From positions 16,890 to 80,889 of the forward strand of contig JAFYYN010000077.1 of NCBI GenBank assembly GCA_017557525.1: 64,000 nt of DNA. Direction: 5' to 3'. Position numbers and translations under genes: made by a program. Source of the stretch: Lachnospiraceae bacterium. GTDB taxonomy: Bacteria > Bacillota > Clostridia > Lachnospirales > Lachnospiraceae. How positions within the stretch are numbered: position 1 is the first letter of the stretch; every line of letters starts with the position of its first letter. Shown here piece after piece: positions 34,614-44,900 of this stretch. The notes under the pieces were generated by a model. That model saw nothing but the letters and a program-made list of their open reading frames with translations, was not told the DNA's origin and did no database searches.

Positions 34614-35618
34614 ATGAATTATAGAATTAAAACTACAGTGGTGTTATTATCCATTTGTGTTTTATCGGCAATGCTTCTTTCCTCCTGCAGGAAGGAAGAG
34701 CCGGAGGTTACTGTACCGACTTTTAAGGCAGATACGGTTTTCAAAGTAAACGGCGAAGAAGTATCCTTAGGTGAGTGGAATCTTTATGCCCAGCCGGTAA
34801 AAGCAGGGATAGACAAACTGTACGGGAAAGAAATCTGGGATTATAAGATGGACGCCGAGGGGAAGCTTTTTGGAGAATCCTTAAAAGAGAATATCCGTAA
34901 CCGTATAGTGACCGTTAAACTTATAGCTTCAAAGGCTGAAGAATTAGGAGTAAAGCTTACCGAGGATGACAAATCGGAAATAGCCATAAGCGCCGATGAA
35001 TACCTTGAGATATTACAGAGCAGTTTAAAGGATAAATATGGTATCACCGAAGATATAGTGGAAAAGGTGTACTCAGACAATCTGCTTGCGACTAAAGTAT
35101 ATGAACATTTGACTCTTAATGTCAGTACTGAAACCGAAGAAACCGAAGTAAGGCATATGGTACTACAATATATGATGTACCCTAAGTCATATGAAACAAG
35201 GGAAGGGGACACAGTATTGAGGACTACTGAAGAGGTTACAAAAAAGAGAAACGAACTTGAAAGTAAAAAACAGCGTATTACCAACAATCCGAAACTGACC
35301 TTAAAGGACTGTGAAACGGAGGAATTAACCGCATCTGAATTAATAGCTGATCTCGCGGAGCTTAAAAACCGTCTCCCCGAAGATGAAGCAGGCGTTGTTT
35401 TCTGGTTGCGTGCCTACGAAATGAGTCCTCTGATCGAGACAGACGAAGCACTTCTCCTTTTCCAGTGCATTAAGATAAAGGACGAAGAAAGCACAAATGC
35501 TGCCCGCGTCAAGGTAATCGAAGAACGCGAGCAGCAGGTGTTTGGAACGGCCTACGCCGAGTGGAAAAAAGATGTCAATGTTGAAACTAACGAAGAGATC
35601 TGGAACTCACTAAATTAA
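34614..35618 (+). CDS. SurA/PrsA-like lipoprotein (foldase N-domain)
   Basis: Exported lipoprotein of 334 residues: signal peptide with lipobox LLSSC (Cys at about 25). The mature part begins KVNGEEVSLGEWNLYAQPV, the SurA/PrsA N-terminal chaperone pattern, and continues as long charged helices (up to about 160). The middle and C-terminal part around VRHMVLQYMMYPK and AGVVFWLRAYEMSPLIETDEALLLFQCIKI corresponds to a parvulin-type prolyl isomerase in outline, but several parvulin core residues look lost. It ends the pth-mfd operon, where related clostridia also carry a foldase gene. Predicted role is folding or stability of secreted proteins. Confidence 0.8.
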   Translation: MNYRIKTTVVLLSICVLSAMLLSSCRKEEPEVTVPTFKADTVFKVNGEEVSLGEWNLYAQPVKAGIDKLYGKEIWDYKMDAEGKLFGESLKENIRNRIVTVKLIASKAEELGVKLTEDDKSEIAISADEYLEILQSSLKDKYGITEDIVEKVYSDNLLATKVYEHLTLNVSTETEETEVRHMVLQYMMYPKSYETREGDTVLRTTEEVTKKRNELESKKQRITNNPKLTLKDCETEELTASELIADLAELKNRLPEDEAGVVFWLRAYEMSPLIETDEALLLFQCIKIKDEESTNAARVKVIEEREQQVFGTAYAEWKKDVNVETNEEIWNSLN

Positions 35619-35626
35619 TACCTATT

Positions 35627-35657
35627 CCGCACTGTTTCGTATACGGTGCGGTATTTT
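35627..35657. terminator. Shared terminator of convergent genes
   Basis: Hairpin ccgcac / gtgcgg (35628-35651) followed by TATTTTTAT on the plus strand; the minus-strand beta-helix gene ends at 35657. Confidence 0.65.
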
Positions 35658-37639
35658 TATTCTATAATTCCTATAGGATGCAGCTCCAGGTTATCCTCGC
35701 TGTAGTCGTCAAGCTCCCTGTAATACTCAAAGTACGGATTGGTAACATTAACGAGGTAATTGGTTTTTAGTAAAGTCATACATAATTCACTTACTTCATT
35801 ATATATCGGAGCGTAATCCTTGCCATAACCAGAATTCTTCCAGTGATAAAAGCTTATAGGTGTCTCAAGGTTTTCAAAACGGTTGCCGGTTATGATTGGA
35901 TCCTTTACACCATTTAAGATAACGGTGATCTCCGCAATCTCTGAAGGAGCAGAGTAAATAAATGAATTATCCCTTATAGTAGGGTTTTCCCAGTTCATGC
36001 ACCTGATAGAGTATGTGGCACTGTCAATAAATGTATTCCTGAGGATGCTAATATTTTTGTGCGGATGACCTTCGGAATATTTATGAGTACCGATGCCACA
36101 TTCCACGTTGTAAAAAACATTGTCACTGATAACTACATTTTTGTTAGCGGTCTTGTCAAGACTCGTCCAGTACTGGTTAAAACCATGAGTTTCTGCATCG
36201 GGAGTATCCAGATTTATGGCTTCCTTTCTGGTAGTCTTAGATGCGGAGTATCCATAGAAATAATTACCCGAAATATTTACGTTAGCATTTCCTGCCAGTT
36301 CTATGAAATGGTAGGTATTCATATTTTTAAAGGAAATGCCTGAGATAGTGAGCCGATTACAGTGCGCTGCAGCAATACCCTGGCAGGCAACATCGTTTAA
36401 ATCTATGGTTGCGGTGCCTTCACCCAGGATCTGTATATCATGCTCGCCCTTGTAGCCCTTAAAAACTCCCTCTTTAGCAGCATTGGTATAGGAAACAGTC
36501 TGGAAAAGCGAAGCTGTAGCGGCAAGTTCCTTAGTACCGGTATCATCTGACTTAACGATGGTTGCTCCATCCTCAAGTATGATCGTTGTATTGGACGGGA
36601 TACAAAGCGTATTAGTTACGGTATAAGTCCCGCATTTAAGTACCAGAACACCGCCCTTTAAGGTATCAAGCCTCTCAAGGTATGACCGGAGCAGATAATA
36701 GCCCTTTGTCTTTTTGTTATAAGTGTTATATTTCTTGTAATATCCGTTATATGTATTTGAGTCCGGAGAAATGATAAACAGCTCTCCGGTACCGTTATAG
36801 ATCTTTATCCTGTATGTGAAAGACTCACCCCTGCACTCTGCAGTAAGGTTTACAAAACCCGGTGCCAAGGTATGGATGGAACAGTCGGTAGCCGAAACTG
36901 CCTCTAATTCCGCAAGTCCCTCACCTTCAAGAGTCCAGGTGACCGGCTCGGCATGTCCGGTCCTTTCAAGCTTAAAGGTATATCTGCTGTCAAGAGTCAT
37001 AACATCTGTGGAGTCGGTCACTTTGCTAAAAGGCTCTGCAACGGTAATCTTAATGGAACATTTTGAGCTCTTGCCGTTTTCGGTAATGTCTGCATAAATA
37101 CGGGTTTTTCCCTTGCCAACAGGAGTGATCAGACCTTCGCTGTCAACGGTAGCAACCTTTTCGTTTTTACTTCTGTAGGTAATAACGGCATCCTCACTGA
37201 TGCCTGTTACATCACTGTAATAGCTTTCCCAGCCAACATAAAGAGTCTTAGTTTTTTCACTAAAGGCAGCCTTGGAGCTGACAGCTGTATCGTCTTCGTC
37301 ATCTTCCTCAGAGTCATCTACGTCATCCGGATCGTCAGACTGATTATCAGCTTCTCTGGCTGTATTATCATTATCTGATATTCCGGCAGCTGGATCGTTC
37401 ATATCTCCGGGTGACGCGAAGGTTTCGTTTTTTGACTCGGCTGTATTTTCCTCTTTGGTCTTAGTTTCATCAGTTTTAGTATCTGTGGTCTCCGACTCTT
37501 CGATTTCTTCCTCGTCTTCAGAGTCATCACCTGTTATTATAATACTTATCGGATCCGCATAGACGGGCGAACTTGGAAAAACAAATGACAATGTAAGCAA
37601 TAAGGATATTATTGCAACTGCAGTTACTTTTATTTTCAT
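35657..37639 (-). CDS. Secreted right-handed beta-helix protein with Ig-like domain
   Basis: Exported protein of 660 residues. Signal peptide MKIKVTAVAIISLLL...VYA (cleavage about residue 29). Residues 35-125 are a very acidic Asp/Glu/Thr spacer. A bacterial Ig-like (BIG2) domain follows (YRSKNEKVATVDSEGLITPV, about 155-200), then a second beta-sandwich. From about 320 to 600 parallel beta-helix repeats are visible (NRLTISGISFKNMN, NVNISGNYFYGY, NVVISDNVFYNVE, NISILRNTFIDSA), as in pectate lyase-type proteins. Catalytic residues of a polysaccharide lyase could not be picked out. ATG at 37639 is preferred; the SD is weak. A palindrome upstream (37692-37728) may be an operator. Confidence 0.85.
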   Translation of the reverse strand: MKIKVTAVAIISLLLTLSFVFPSSPVYADPISIIITGDDSEDEEEIEESETTDTKTDETKTKEENTAESKNETFASPGDMNDPAAGISDNDNTAREADNQSDDPDDVDDSEEDDEDDTAVSSKAAFSEKTKTLYVGWESYYSDVTGISEDAVITYRSKNEKVATVDSEGLITPVGKGKTRIYADITENGKSSKCSIKITVAEPFSKVTDSTDVMTLDSRYTFKLERTGHAEPVTWTLEGEGLAELEAVSATDCSIHTLAPGFVNLTAECRGESFTYRIKIYNGTGELFIISPDSNTYNGYYKKYNTYNKKTKGYYLLRSYLERLDTLKGGVLVLKCGTYTVTNTLCIPSNTTIILEDGATIVKSDDTGTKELAATASLFQTVSYTNAAKEGVFKGYKGEHDIQILGEGTATIDLNDVACQGIAAAHCNRLTISGISFKNMNTYHFIELAGNANVNISGNYFYGYSASKTTRKEAINLDTPDAETHGFNQYWTSLDKTANKNVVISDNVFYNVECGIGTHKYSEGHPHKNISILRNTFIDSATYSIRCMNWENPTIRDNSFIYSAPSEIAEITVILNGVKDPIITGNRFENLETPISFYHWKNSGYGKDYAPIYNEVSELCMTLLKTNYLVNVTNPYFEYYRELDDYSEDNLELHPIGIIE

Positions 37640-37691
37640 GGTACCTATTACTCCCAAACATTATTTTCAATTAGCCGGTAATATAAAAATA

Positions 37692-37728
37692 CTGATATAC
37701 TACGTCAGTCACCGCCATAGTATATCAG
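37692..37728. promoter_or_regulatory. Palindromic site upstream of the beta-helix gene
   Basis: Perfect 11-bp arms ctgatatacta (37692-37702) and tagtatatcag (37718-37728) with a 15-nt centre. On the minus strand a TTGACA lies just upstream (37734-37739). This could be an operator or an mRNA leader hairpin; no -10 fits well enough to decide. Confidence 0.5.
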
Positions 37729-37773
37729 ATATTTGTCAAAAATGCCATCTTTTTGTGAAAAAAATGAAAATAG

Positions 37774-40700
37774 TTATATGTTTTCTGCCCTCAGTGCATC
37801 CAGTGTATTATCTTTCTTTATCTTCCCCGAAGCATAAATCATGGTCACAAATACCACTATAAATACTGCTGCCACCGCTATGGCCACGCTGTACCAGGGG
37901 ATAGTAAACTGAACTGCAAACGCCCTGTTTGTGATCTTATACAGGCACCAGGTTATCGGTACCGAAAGCGGCAGACCGATTATCAGGCTCCATGACCCAT
38001 ATATCAGACATTCGATATTTAATATCTTTGATACTCCCTTATTTGAAAGGCCCATGGACTTTAGCATACCGAACTCGCGTCTACGCAGATGCACGTTTGT
38101 TGAGATGGTATTAAATACATTTGCAATCGCAACCAGTGAGATCAGCAGGATGAACCCATATGAGAAAACACTCACTATCCTTCCTATCATTCTCCTGCCC
38201 ACATTTGCAGAATCCACATTATAAAGTCCGCCCGTATCCATATGATTGTCAAGGAGCAGCTTGTTTATGGACTCCTCGGAATTGTTTGAATTGTTACTGA
38301 AGATGTAGTATTCCGATCCCGTCATCACATCCTTTATCTCCTCAGGTATTGCGCTAAACGGAAGGATTATAGTTGCTTCCGAAGAAAACTGGTAGTCCTG
38401 ATCATAGGTCACGCCTATGATATTCAGATCATAGCTTTTTTTCAAGTCTTCGCGGTTTACAAAAGTACATTTTGCAATCAGGGTCAGTTCTTCTTCTGTA
38501 AGCGGGCGGAGCTCATTTAAAGTACTGTCAGACTCAGTAGCGCTTAGCGAGTCATCCTCAAGGTTTATTTGAAGATCATCCCAGCCATATGGCGAAACAC
38601 CTTCCGAATCCTTTCCAATGCTTTCGAGATACTTCCTGAATTCAGCGTATAAAGCTTCCTCTTCAAGCCTCCATCTTCCATCACTGTCTATGATATTAAA
38701 ATAATCCTGTACAAGGCTGTTGTCCAGATAAACGACATATACTTCACCATCCAAATCAACTACCTGATTTATAGGTGAAATATCCGTATTACCATATTCA
38801 TTGTACCAGTCAAATTTATATGTTTTGGGAACCTCGTCGTCGTTTATAAAATTATATTTCATCTTCTTTTCTAAGCCTTCTGCATCATAAAGATACTTAG
38901 TGCCTTCGTTAAATACCACGGCATTTAACTCACCGTCCTTCTGTTCCGGGACAGGTATCTTTTCATTCTTTAATAATTCAAAAAAGCTTTCGTCATCAAT
39001 AAAATATACACCCGCACTATTCCCATAAAAATCATCCAGGTAATTCTCTTCAGGAACTATTGCCCCTTCATATACAACCGGCTCAGACGAAGACTCTGTT
39101 ATGGGAGTATCAGCAGACATCGCCATATCCAGCTCGTCGTTAAGTTCCTTTGTTATACTCTGCGATGTAAAACCCTCACCGGTAACAGAAGGATCAGATA
39201 TAGCGTAATCATAAAGGCTGTATGAAACAATGACCTTGCTAACATCATCTGCAGATGACAGCATTTCCTTGATCTCGCGGTAACGTGTACCGGTAGGTTC
39301 GGTAAAATCTGTGACTTCGTCATCATAAGAAAATGACTCCGCCGAATATTCATAAAAAATCAGATCTACATTTCCGGTATACAGCTCGCTATCTGTCGCA
39401 CTGGTTAAATAATGGCAGAAGGAGGAGGCCGCAATAAAAAGAATAATGCTTACCGAAAGAGAAACTATTGTTGAACGGTATCTCTTTTTATTACGGCTGT
39501 AATTTTTGGAGGCTAGCATTCCTTCCGCACCGAAAATGCGAGATAATATTCTTGATTTCCTGATCTTCCCCGAGACCCTGATATCAGCATTCTGTCTGAC
39601 AAGATCGATAGGGGATATCGTTGAGGCTCTTAGTGCCGGGATAGCAATTGAAAGCAGCACTGCCACAATAACTATCACTATCGCAACTATGATCAAAGGC
39701 ACACTGATTACGAGCTTTATTTTAATCCCTGATGAATCAAAACCGCCAAAATAACCGAAAAACGCCTCAAAGCCTTCCTGCAACAGCAGGAAAGTCACTC
39801 CAATACCAACGCATCCAAGTATGATACCTAAAGGTATTGCTATTGCACATTCAAAAAATGCCTCATAAAGTATGGTTTTTCTTATCTGTTTTTTTGTTGC
39901 TCCTACGGATTTAAGTATTCCGATCTGCTTTGTTCTTTCATTGATGGAAATTGAAAATGAATTGTATACAAGCGCTATGCTTCCGAACAGTATCAGTGCT
40001 ATGAGTACAATCACGAAACCGGTCAGGAACAGGGTTATCGAATATGATCTGACGCCGCCATACATGGCTAAAAGCTCTCTGTTTTTAACCATATATACCC
40101 CGGGATGTTCCTTTTCAAAGGTATTATGGAATTCATTGTAGCCTGCAGGATCCTTTACCCTGAAGAAAACATTATATGAAGGTATTTCTTTTCCATTGAG
40201 TTTTTTATCAGCGACAACCGCTCCCTGATTTCCTGTGGTTGATCCCGAAGGACTCCTTACGATAGCAGTATAGCCCGGACACATATACTGTTCGATAGTA
40301 TAAGGCAGACGGTTCATTATACCGCAGACAGTGTAGGTTTTGGTAAATACGGGGAAACCATCCTCTGCCGTAAGCAGTCTTTCACCGGGCAGGAACCTGG
40401 TCACTTCAGGTATAATGCCATCTTCACTTACAGAATTTAGTTCATCACTTGTTACACCGTATGTATAATAATAATTGTAGCTATAACTTTCTTCGTTTTC
40501 ATCCGAAAGCTCAAGAGCTGCCTGCTCATCAAGGTAACGTTCACTTACAGTAAGTGTAATAGTATCCCCGACTTTAAACTGGACATTTCCGTTGGTTGCT
40601 AAATGCTCTGAGATAAGTATCTCATCGTCTTCTTGAGGAAAATGTCCCGCCGTTATCTTAACACTTAAGAAATCTGTTATATCCTCTGTGGCTTCCTTTA

Positions 40701-41013
40701 TCAGCAGGTAAGGCTTTGTACTGTTCTGGCTGCCAATATCCGCCCATCCTACGGTATTAAAGGTTGTGTAGGCATCCACCTCATCCTTCTGGATAAGCTC
40801 ATAAGCTGTATCCATTTCCATATTCATAACGTAACCGTGGTGGTTGCCATATGCGTTTTTAAGTATGTTCCTTACATATTCCACACCGCTGAAGGCACCC
40901 TCTATTACTGCCGCTACCAGCGCAACAGAAAGGATTATACCCACAATGGTCATTGTGGTCCTTAAACGGTTGTTTTTTATATTTCTTTTTACGTAAGTTT
41001 TAAATATATTCAT
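37774..41013 (-). CDS. ABC transporter permease, MacB/FtsX superfamily
   Basis: Large permease of 1079 residues with two FtsX-type modules. One membrane span near the N-terminus (18-40) leads into a large extracellular domain (to about 320); three spans follow (about 325-350, 380-405, 430-460), ending in the ALRASTISPIDLVRQ motif. After a further span (about 508-530) comes a second large outer domain (to about 930) and three more spans, ending ...ASGKIKKDNTLDALRAENI. This is the exporter/mechanotransmission type that often senses antimicrobial peptides or moves lipoproteins. The ATPase partner gene ends 72 nt upstream. No two-component genes are adjacent. Confidence 0.9.
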   Translation of the reverse strand: MNIFKTYVKRNIKNNRLRTTMTIVGIILSVALVAAVIEGAFSGVEYVRNILKNAYGNHHGYVMNMEMDTAYELIQKDEVDAYTTFNTVGWADIGSQNSTKPYLLIKEATEDITDFLSVKITAGHFPQEDDEILISEHLATNGNVQFKVGDTITLTVSERYLDEQAALELSDENEESYSYNYYYTYGVTSDELNSVSEDGIIPEVTRFLPGERLLTAEDGFPVFTKTYTVCGIMNRLPYTIEQYMCPGYTAIVRSPSGSTTGNQGAVVADKKLNGKEIPSYNVFFRVKDPAGYNEFHNTFEKEHPGVYMVKNRELLAMYGGVRSYSITLFLTGFVIVLIALILFGSIALVYNSFSISINERTKQIGILKSVGATKKQIRKTILYEAFFECAIAIPLGIILGCVGIGVTFLLLQEGFEAFFGYFGGFDSSGIKIKLVISVPLIIVAIVIVIVAVLLSIAIPALRASTISPIDLVRQNADIRVSGKIRKSRILSRIFGAEGMLASKNYSRNKKRYRSTIVSLSVSIILFIAASSFCHYLTSATDSELYTGNVDLIFYEYSAESFSYDDEVTDFTEPTGTRYREIKEMLSSADDVSKVIVSYSLYDYAISDPSVTGEGFTSQSITKELNDELDMAMSADTPITESSSEPVVYEGAIVPEENYLDDFYGNSAGVYFIDDESFFELLKNEKIPVPEQKDGELNAVVFNEGTKYLYDAEGLEKKMKYNFINDDEVPKTYKFDWYNEYGNTDISPINQVVDLDGEVYVVYLDNSLVQDYFNIIDSDGRWRLEEEALYAEFRKYLESIGKDSEGVSPYGWDDLQINLEDDSLSATESDSTLNELRPLTEEELTLIAKCTFVNREDLKKSYDLNIIGVTYDQDYQFSSEATIILPFSAIPEEIKDVMTGSEYYIFSNNSNNSEESINKLLLDNHMDTGGLYNVDSANVGRRMIGRIVSVFSYGFILLISLVAIANVFNTISTNVHLRRREFGMLKSMGLSNKGVSKILNIECLIYGSWSLIIGLPLSVPITWCLYKITNRAFAVQFTIPWYSVAIAVAAVFIVVFVTMIYASGKIKKDNTLDALRAENI

Positions 41014-41085
41014 GTCTCATTCTCTTTTTGAGTATTGTTGATCTTTCTGCACAGAAATATTTCCATTTTGGAAATCCTGCTCTCG

Positions 41086-41778
41086 TTACTTTGTTACGTT
41101 ACGCAGCCGTTCATCCTTTACTATCTTTCCGTCCTCGATTGCTATGATGCGGTCTGCCTGCAGAGCTATCGATTCATCATGAGTGATCACTATCAGGGTC
41201 TGATTGTATCTTACATTAGAATACTTTAAGAGATTTACGATTTCCTGACTGTTTTTCGAGTCAAGGTTACCGGTGGGCTCATCAGCCAGTACCACCGAAG
41301 GAGCGTTCATCAGAGCTCTTCCTATTGAAACCCTCTGCTGCTGCCCGCCTGAAAGCTGGTTTGGCAGATTTTCCTGCCTGTCCTTTAGTTTTAATATATC
41401 AAGTAACTCTTCCAGTCTTTCCTGGTTTACCTTTCTGCCATCCATCAGAACCGGAAGTGTTATATTTTCAACAACATTAAGCACAGGTATCAGGTTATAA
41501 AACTGATAGATCAGTCCCACATACCTGCGTCTGAATATTGCAAGATTTTCTTCGTCCTGGGCATATACATCCTGTCCGTCCATATAAACCTTGCCGGAGG
41601 TAGGCCTGTCCACGCCTCCTAATGTATGTAACAGTGTTGACTTACCGGAACCAGAAGGACCGATTATAGCCAAAAACTCGCCTCTTTCCACGCTGAAAGA
41701 TACATCATCCAACGCCTTTACCAAAGTACTGCCCGATCCGTATTCCTTTGTAAGATGTTCACATCTTAATATTTCCAT
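41086..41778 (-). CDS. ABC transporter ATPase, LolD/MacB type
   Basis: ATPase partner of the FtsX-type permease, 230 residues. Walker [11 protein letters not shown]-loop in [15 protein letters not shown], signature [15 protein letters not shown], Walker [14 protein letters not shown] and switch His in VITHDES are all intact. The ATG at 41778 has AGGAGAG 7 nt upstream; an earlier in-frame start adds nine non-conserved residues. The AT-rich region upstream (41880-41910) may hold the promoter but no clear -35/-10 pair was found. Confidence 0.93.
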   Translation of the reverse strand: MEILRCEHLTKEYGSGSTLVKALDDVSFSVERGEFLAIIGPSGSGKSTLLHTLGGVDRPTSGKVYMDGQDVYAQDEENLAIFRRRYVGLIYQFYNLIPVLNVVENITLPVLMDGRKVNQERLEELLDILKLKDRQENLPNQLSGGQQQRVSIGRALMNAPSVVLADEPTGNLDSKNSQEIVNLLKYSNVRYNQTLIVITHDESIALQADRIIAIEDGKIVKDERLRNVTK

Positions 41779-41930
41779 TTGATTTCTCTCCTTTTGTTTT
41801 GGCACTCCCGCTCCACAGCTTTATTCCTACCGAAGCAGATTTCAGTCAAACTCTATCGATTCATAATTATGTCTTCGTAAGCATAACCATATACTATAAT
41901 AATATATCCTTAAAGTGACATGTCGGTGAC

Positions 41931-41966
41931 AAAAAGAAAAAAAGTAGGACCTTTTTTGGTCCTACT
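41931..41966 (-). terminator. Terminator of the addBA operon, overlapping the addA stop
   Basis: Perfect 9-bp arms agtaggacc and ggtcctact with a 6-nt loop, followed on the minus strand by TTTTTTTCTTTTT. The addA TAG stop (41962-41964) is part of the stem. Confidence 0.9.
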
Positions 41967-44900
41967 CAACTCCAATCTCTTTTTCAATTGAAAATGAATA
42001 TAAAAGTTTCTCTTTTACCGGCAGACCCAGCAGTCTCTCAGCTGCCTCGGCATAGACATCCAGCTGCTTTTTATAGAGCTTTACCAGTTTATCTTCTTCG
42101 CCCGGATTGACCCTGTCCGTCTTATAATCCAATATGACTATTTCGCCGTTTTCAATAAACAATGCATCTATCACGCCTTGTACGGGTATACGGGTATTAT
42201 TATCATCAGTTTCCTCATACCCGGAAATAATCTCCTTTGCGTCCATCAGTATCATAAACTGCTTTTCCCTGTAGAAATGCTTATCTGCTTCGGCAAGCCT
42301 TATCCTGTCTGCTAAAGGTGAATTAAGGAAATTAACCAGCTTTCTTACAGGTAGCATAGCACCTTCTTCGGGGTTAAGTCTTCCCTTTTTCTCCATCTCG
42401 CTTAAGAAAGTACCAACCTCTTCCTCAGTTCTAAGTGTTACCGGGATAAACTGCATGCATTTATGTACCAGTGTACCATAGTCCGTTCCGCGTGAGAGCT
42501 TTTCCTTTGTTTTTAAGAAATCCGGCAGCGTTTTGTCGCCCGGCAGAAACTCTCTTGTTTCCTCAAAAAAATTTTCGCCAAACTCATCCTCTATCTGCTG
42601 GTGCTTTAGGTCGGATACAGAAAGCTTTACCGGCAGAGCCTCTTCAGAGTCATATTTATACTTCTGATCCCTTATATTTCGTATCTTTTCCTTTAGGGAA
42701 TGTATATCGTGGCTCCCGTTTTCTACACTATTTTCTACACCGCTAGCCGGCGATATCCCTGCTTCTTTTTTAACTAAATTATCCGTGTTAACATCAGTCC
42801 CTGCTGTTTCAGTTAAAGCATCCTGTCTGTACATGGATGAAACCGTATCCGGCGAATATGTCTTAACATCAAAATACTTTTTTTCAACATCGAGAACCGG
42901 ATAAACAAAATCGAGAAAGTTTTTGGCATTGACCAGATCACTGTATTCTGTGCCGGTGCCAAGCTTATCGGAATAACCCGTAAGTATCAGTTTATGTTTG
43001 GCTCGCGTCATTGCAACATATAAGAGACGCATTTCTTCGCCTACAATGTCCTCTGTCCCACGGAGCTTAAGCACGGCATGATAAAATGAAGGATACTTAA
43101 CTCTGCGCTCTACATCCACATATTTTATGCCTATCCCGCCATCAGAGCTGATACAGATATCTCCCTTGAAATCCTCAAAGTTAAACTGCTTTCCCATGCC
43201 TGCCACAAAAACAACAGGGAATTCAAGTCCCTTGCTCTTATGGATACTCATTATCCTTACGCAGTTCCCAACCGGAGTATCCCCGGCCTCACCATAATCA
43301 AGATCCCTGCCCTTTAACTTTTCATAATACCTTATAAAACCAAAAAGTCCCGAATAGCTGGTACTCTCAAACTGTACCGCATAAGCCGGCAGCATATCAA
43401 GATTTGCCTTACGTCTTTCCCCGTCAGGAAATGCCGAATAATAGTCATACAGACCTGTAAGATCATATATTTTATCTATCAGTTCCGAAACGGATGCGGT
43501 CTGTCTGAAGCTTTCAAGCTCTCTGAATATTTTGAAGAATTTATCTAATTTTTCAATGCTCCCGCTCGCACCCGTTACACCGGTTTCCGAACTTCCATCC
43601 GTCAGTCTCTTCTTATTAATCTCCAGAGTGCTCAGCGCCGCATCATAAAAGCTGCATTCCCTACCACCTGAAATGCGGATATCCGCAAGCTCGTTTTCGT
43701 TAAAGTCGCCTATACATGAATAAAGCACTGCGGCAAATGGTATATCCTGCCTCGGATTATCAAGGATCTTTAAGAAATCAATGACAAGAGCAACCTCCTG
43801 TGCCTTAAAAAAGCCTTCCGACTCTTCCGAAAATACGGGTATCCCTTCAGCTTCCAGAGTCTCCGCAAACACTGACGACCACTTCTTCATAGTACGGAGC
43901 AGGATCATAATGTCACTGTATGTAACGGGTCTCATGACACCTTCCTTCTCTTCGTCAGGCAAAAGCAGCTGATCCTCATTTATCAGCTTCTTTATCCTGT
44001 TTGCAATAAGGCGCGCCTCTAAAACCTGCTTACTCTCATTGAGCTCTGAAGTATCCTCATCCTCTTTTGTCTCATTTTCCCGGTCTGCGTCAGCTTCAAG
44101 AGTTTTTGAAATGATGTGCACTTCTGTTGTATACGGAGAATTCTCTCCTAAAGATTTCTGCTTGTCAGTACCCTTTTTCAATGAACATTTTTCATCATAA
44201 TCAATACCGCCCAATGACTCATGCATGACATGCTTAAATACCGCATTAGTACTGTCAAGCACTTCCTCGCGGGAGCGGAAATTGTTATCAAGGATTATCA
44301 GTTCACCGTTTTCTTTTTTATCAGCGTAAAGCTTCTGTTTTGTTACAAATAATTCGGGACAGGCATTCCTGAATTTATAAATACTCTGCTTTACATCTCC
44401 TACCATAAAAATATATGGTTTTTCAGAGCAGTCACCTGCTATCGCTTTAGCAATATATTCCTGCAGATTGTTGCTGTCCTGATATTCATCGATTATTATT
44501 TCCCGGTATCTGTTTCTAAGCTCTAATGCTTCAGGGCTTTCTCCCCACAAAATGTTCAGTGCAAAATGCTCCGCATCAGAGAAATCAATGACATTCTTCT
44601 CACGCTTTTTAGCTGCCAAAAGTGTCAGATACTCCTTAGTCATATTTACAAGGCACCTGACAGCCGGAAGGGATTTCTGTAAAAGACCTACTATGGTTTT
44701 GGTATCTGTAAAGAAAAAGTCCTTGCCCAAACTTTTAAGCCTATCCTTGTATTTTTCCCTGATGGTCTTTATCCTATCCTTGATCTCTGCAATACCGGTC
44801 TTTTTAGGTGAAAGCCTGCCAAACTGTATACTCTGGAGCTTTTCCCCAAGATCACTGTAGCCCGTTGCATTAAGCGCAAGGTCTATCGCAGCCTCTTCTG

